Shown here piece after piece: positions 22,348-22,677 of a DNA stretch of 22,677 nucleotides. The notes beneath the pieces were generated by a model, which was not told where the DNA came from, ran no database searches, and saw nothing but the letters and a program-made list of their open reading frames with translations. This DNA is from Candidatus Heimdallarchaeota archaeon LC_2 (lineage in GTDB: Archaea > Asgardarchaeota > Heimdallarchaeia > Heimdallarchaeales > Kariarchaeaceae), in NCBI GenBank assembly GCA_001940725.1, contig MDVR01000148.1, forward strand, positions 1-22,677, given 5' to 3'. The number at the start of each line of letters is the position of its first letter. Position 1 is the first letter of the stretch. The position numbers and the translations under genes were made by a program.

Positions 22348-22677
22348 ATGGTGATGACCATCGAAACCACTATTAAAGTAAAACACTTGAATTGTGAATT
22401 TACTGAATTATCACAAGAGATAAGGTCAACCCAGTTTTTCACCTATTGCAATGGATTTTTCAGCATGATATTGACCGATGGAGAAATCACTAATGAAGAT
22501 CTTAAAGTAATTGAAAATAAATTAAAAGTTTCTGGAAAAGTTAAATTAGTGCGAGATCCTGAGTCACAACTTAATTATATAATCATAAAATGCAGAACTA
22601 ATACTTGCAACTCTGGAGTAATGCGAATCATACAAAAGAATTTTGGAATAATAATCAACCCCGTTAAATACTACGAC
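22348..22677 (+). CDS. Unrecognised protein, N-terminal part (possible archaeal transcription regulator)
   Basis: A frame open for 110 codons from ATG at 22348 (a second ATG at 22354 is equally possible) to the window edge. The translation is soluble and of mixed alpha/beta character: IKVKHLNCEF, an FFSMILTDGEITNEDLKVIENKL segment, VRDPESQLNYIIIKC and a GVMRIIQKNFGIIINPVKYYD segment. It holds a few Cys residues but no CxxC pair. The layout (a short beta-alpha-beta sensor followed by a proline-containing strand) resembles the N-terminal half of bacterio-opsin-activator-like HTH regulators of archaea, but the HTH part would lie outside the window and this is only a guess. The double repeat at its promoter is compatible with autoregulation. 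Confidence 0.6.
   Translation, partial: MVMTIETTIKVKHLNCEFTELSQEIRSTQFFTYCNGFFSMILTDGEITNEDLKVIENKLKVSGKVKLVRDPESQLNYIIIKCRTNTCNSGVMRIIQKNFGIIINPVKYYD

Noticed and set aside
1..22677. CRISPR array, insertion sequence, integrase, or defence or toxin system
   Set aside because: No regularly spaced repeats, transposase or integrase motifs, or nuclease/toxin families were seen on either strand; the genes are mostly metabolic or housekeeping.

Overview
The window looks like part of an AT-rich archaeal genome, most plausibly an Asgard archaeon of the Heimdallarchaeia type. The reasons are an XPD-type iron-sulfur helicase, a eukaryote-like PPP-family protein phosphatase, several TATA-like boxes 22-30 nt upstream of starts with few Shine-Dalgarno sites, frequent TTG/GTG starts, TPR proteins, and a classical (Men) menaquinone pathway, which is rare in archaea. 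The taxonomic assignment is inference; no rRNA or other marker gene lies here.

Left region (1-7182): a menaquinone biosynthesis cluster in two divergent arms. On the minus strand menF (isochorismate synthase) overlaps menD (SEPHCHC synthase, cut by the left edge). On the plus strand lie a UbiE/MenG-type methyltransferase, a small flavin/F420 split-barrel-like protein, a MenA-type prenyltransferase with an unusual ~220-residue soluble N-terminal extension, and a MenH-like alpha/beta hydrolase behind its own promoter. A TPR protein sits between the arms. menB, menC and menE are not in the window and may lie further left.

Middle region (7184-12986): all minus strand. It holds the XPD-like helicase, the PPP phosphatase overlapping a GNAT acetyltransferase, a methyltransferase with a Cys-rich (zinc-ribbon-like) N-terminus, and a YgjP/DUF45 metallopeptidase whose conserved N-terminus extends beyond any canonical start codon.

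Redox region (13142-17298): two paralogous modules for extracytoplasmic thiol-disulfide exchange, each a membrane-targeted thioredoxin plus a CcdA-type electron carrier, arranged as mirror images around a large TPR protein. In the second module the conserved end of the thioredoxin fold is split over two overlapping frames, which points to a thioredoxin-CcdA fusion broken by a frameshift.

Right region (17299-22677): a degenerate, Cys-rich receiver-like protein with a small in-frame ORF behind it, a decayed unrecognised gene, an ornithine cyclodeaminase/mu-crystallin family enzyme, a YCII-family protein, a saccharopine/lysine-6-dehydrogenase-like oxidoreductase, an OsmC-like protein, and the start of an unrecognised gene cut by the right edge. 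No rRNA, tRNA, CRISPR array, transposase or integrase was seen. All frame reading and motif alignment was done by eye.
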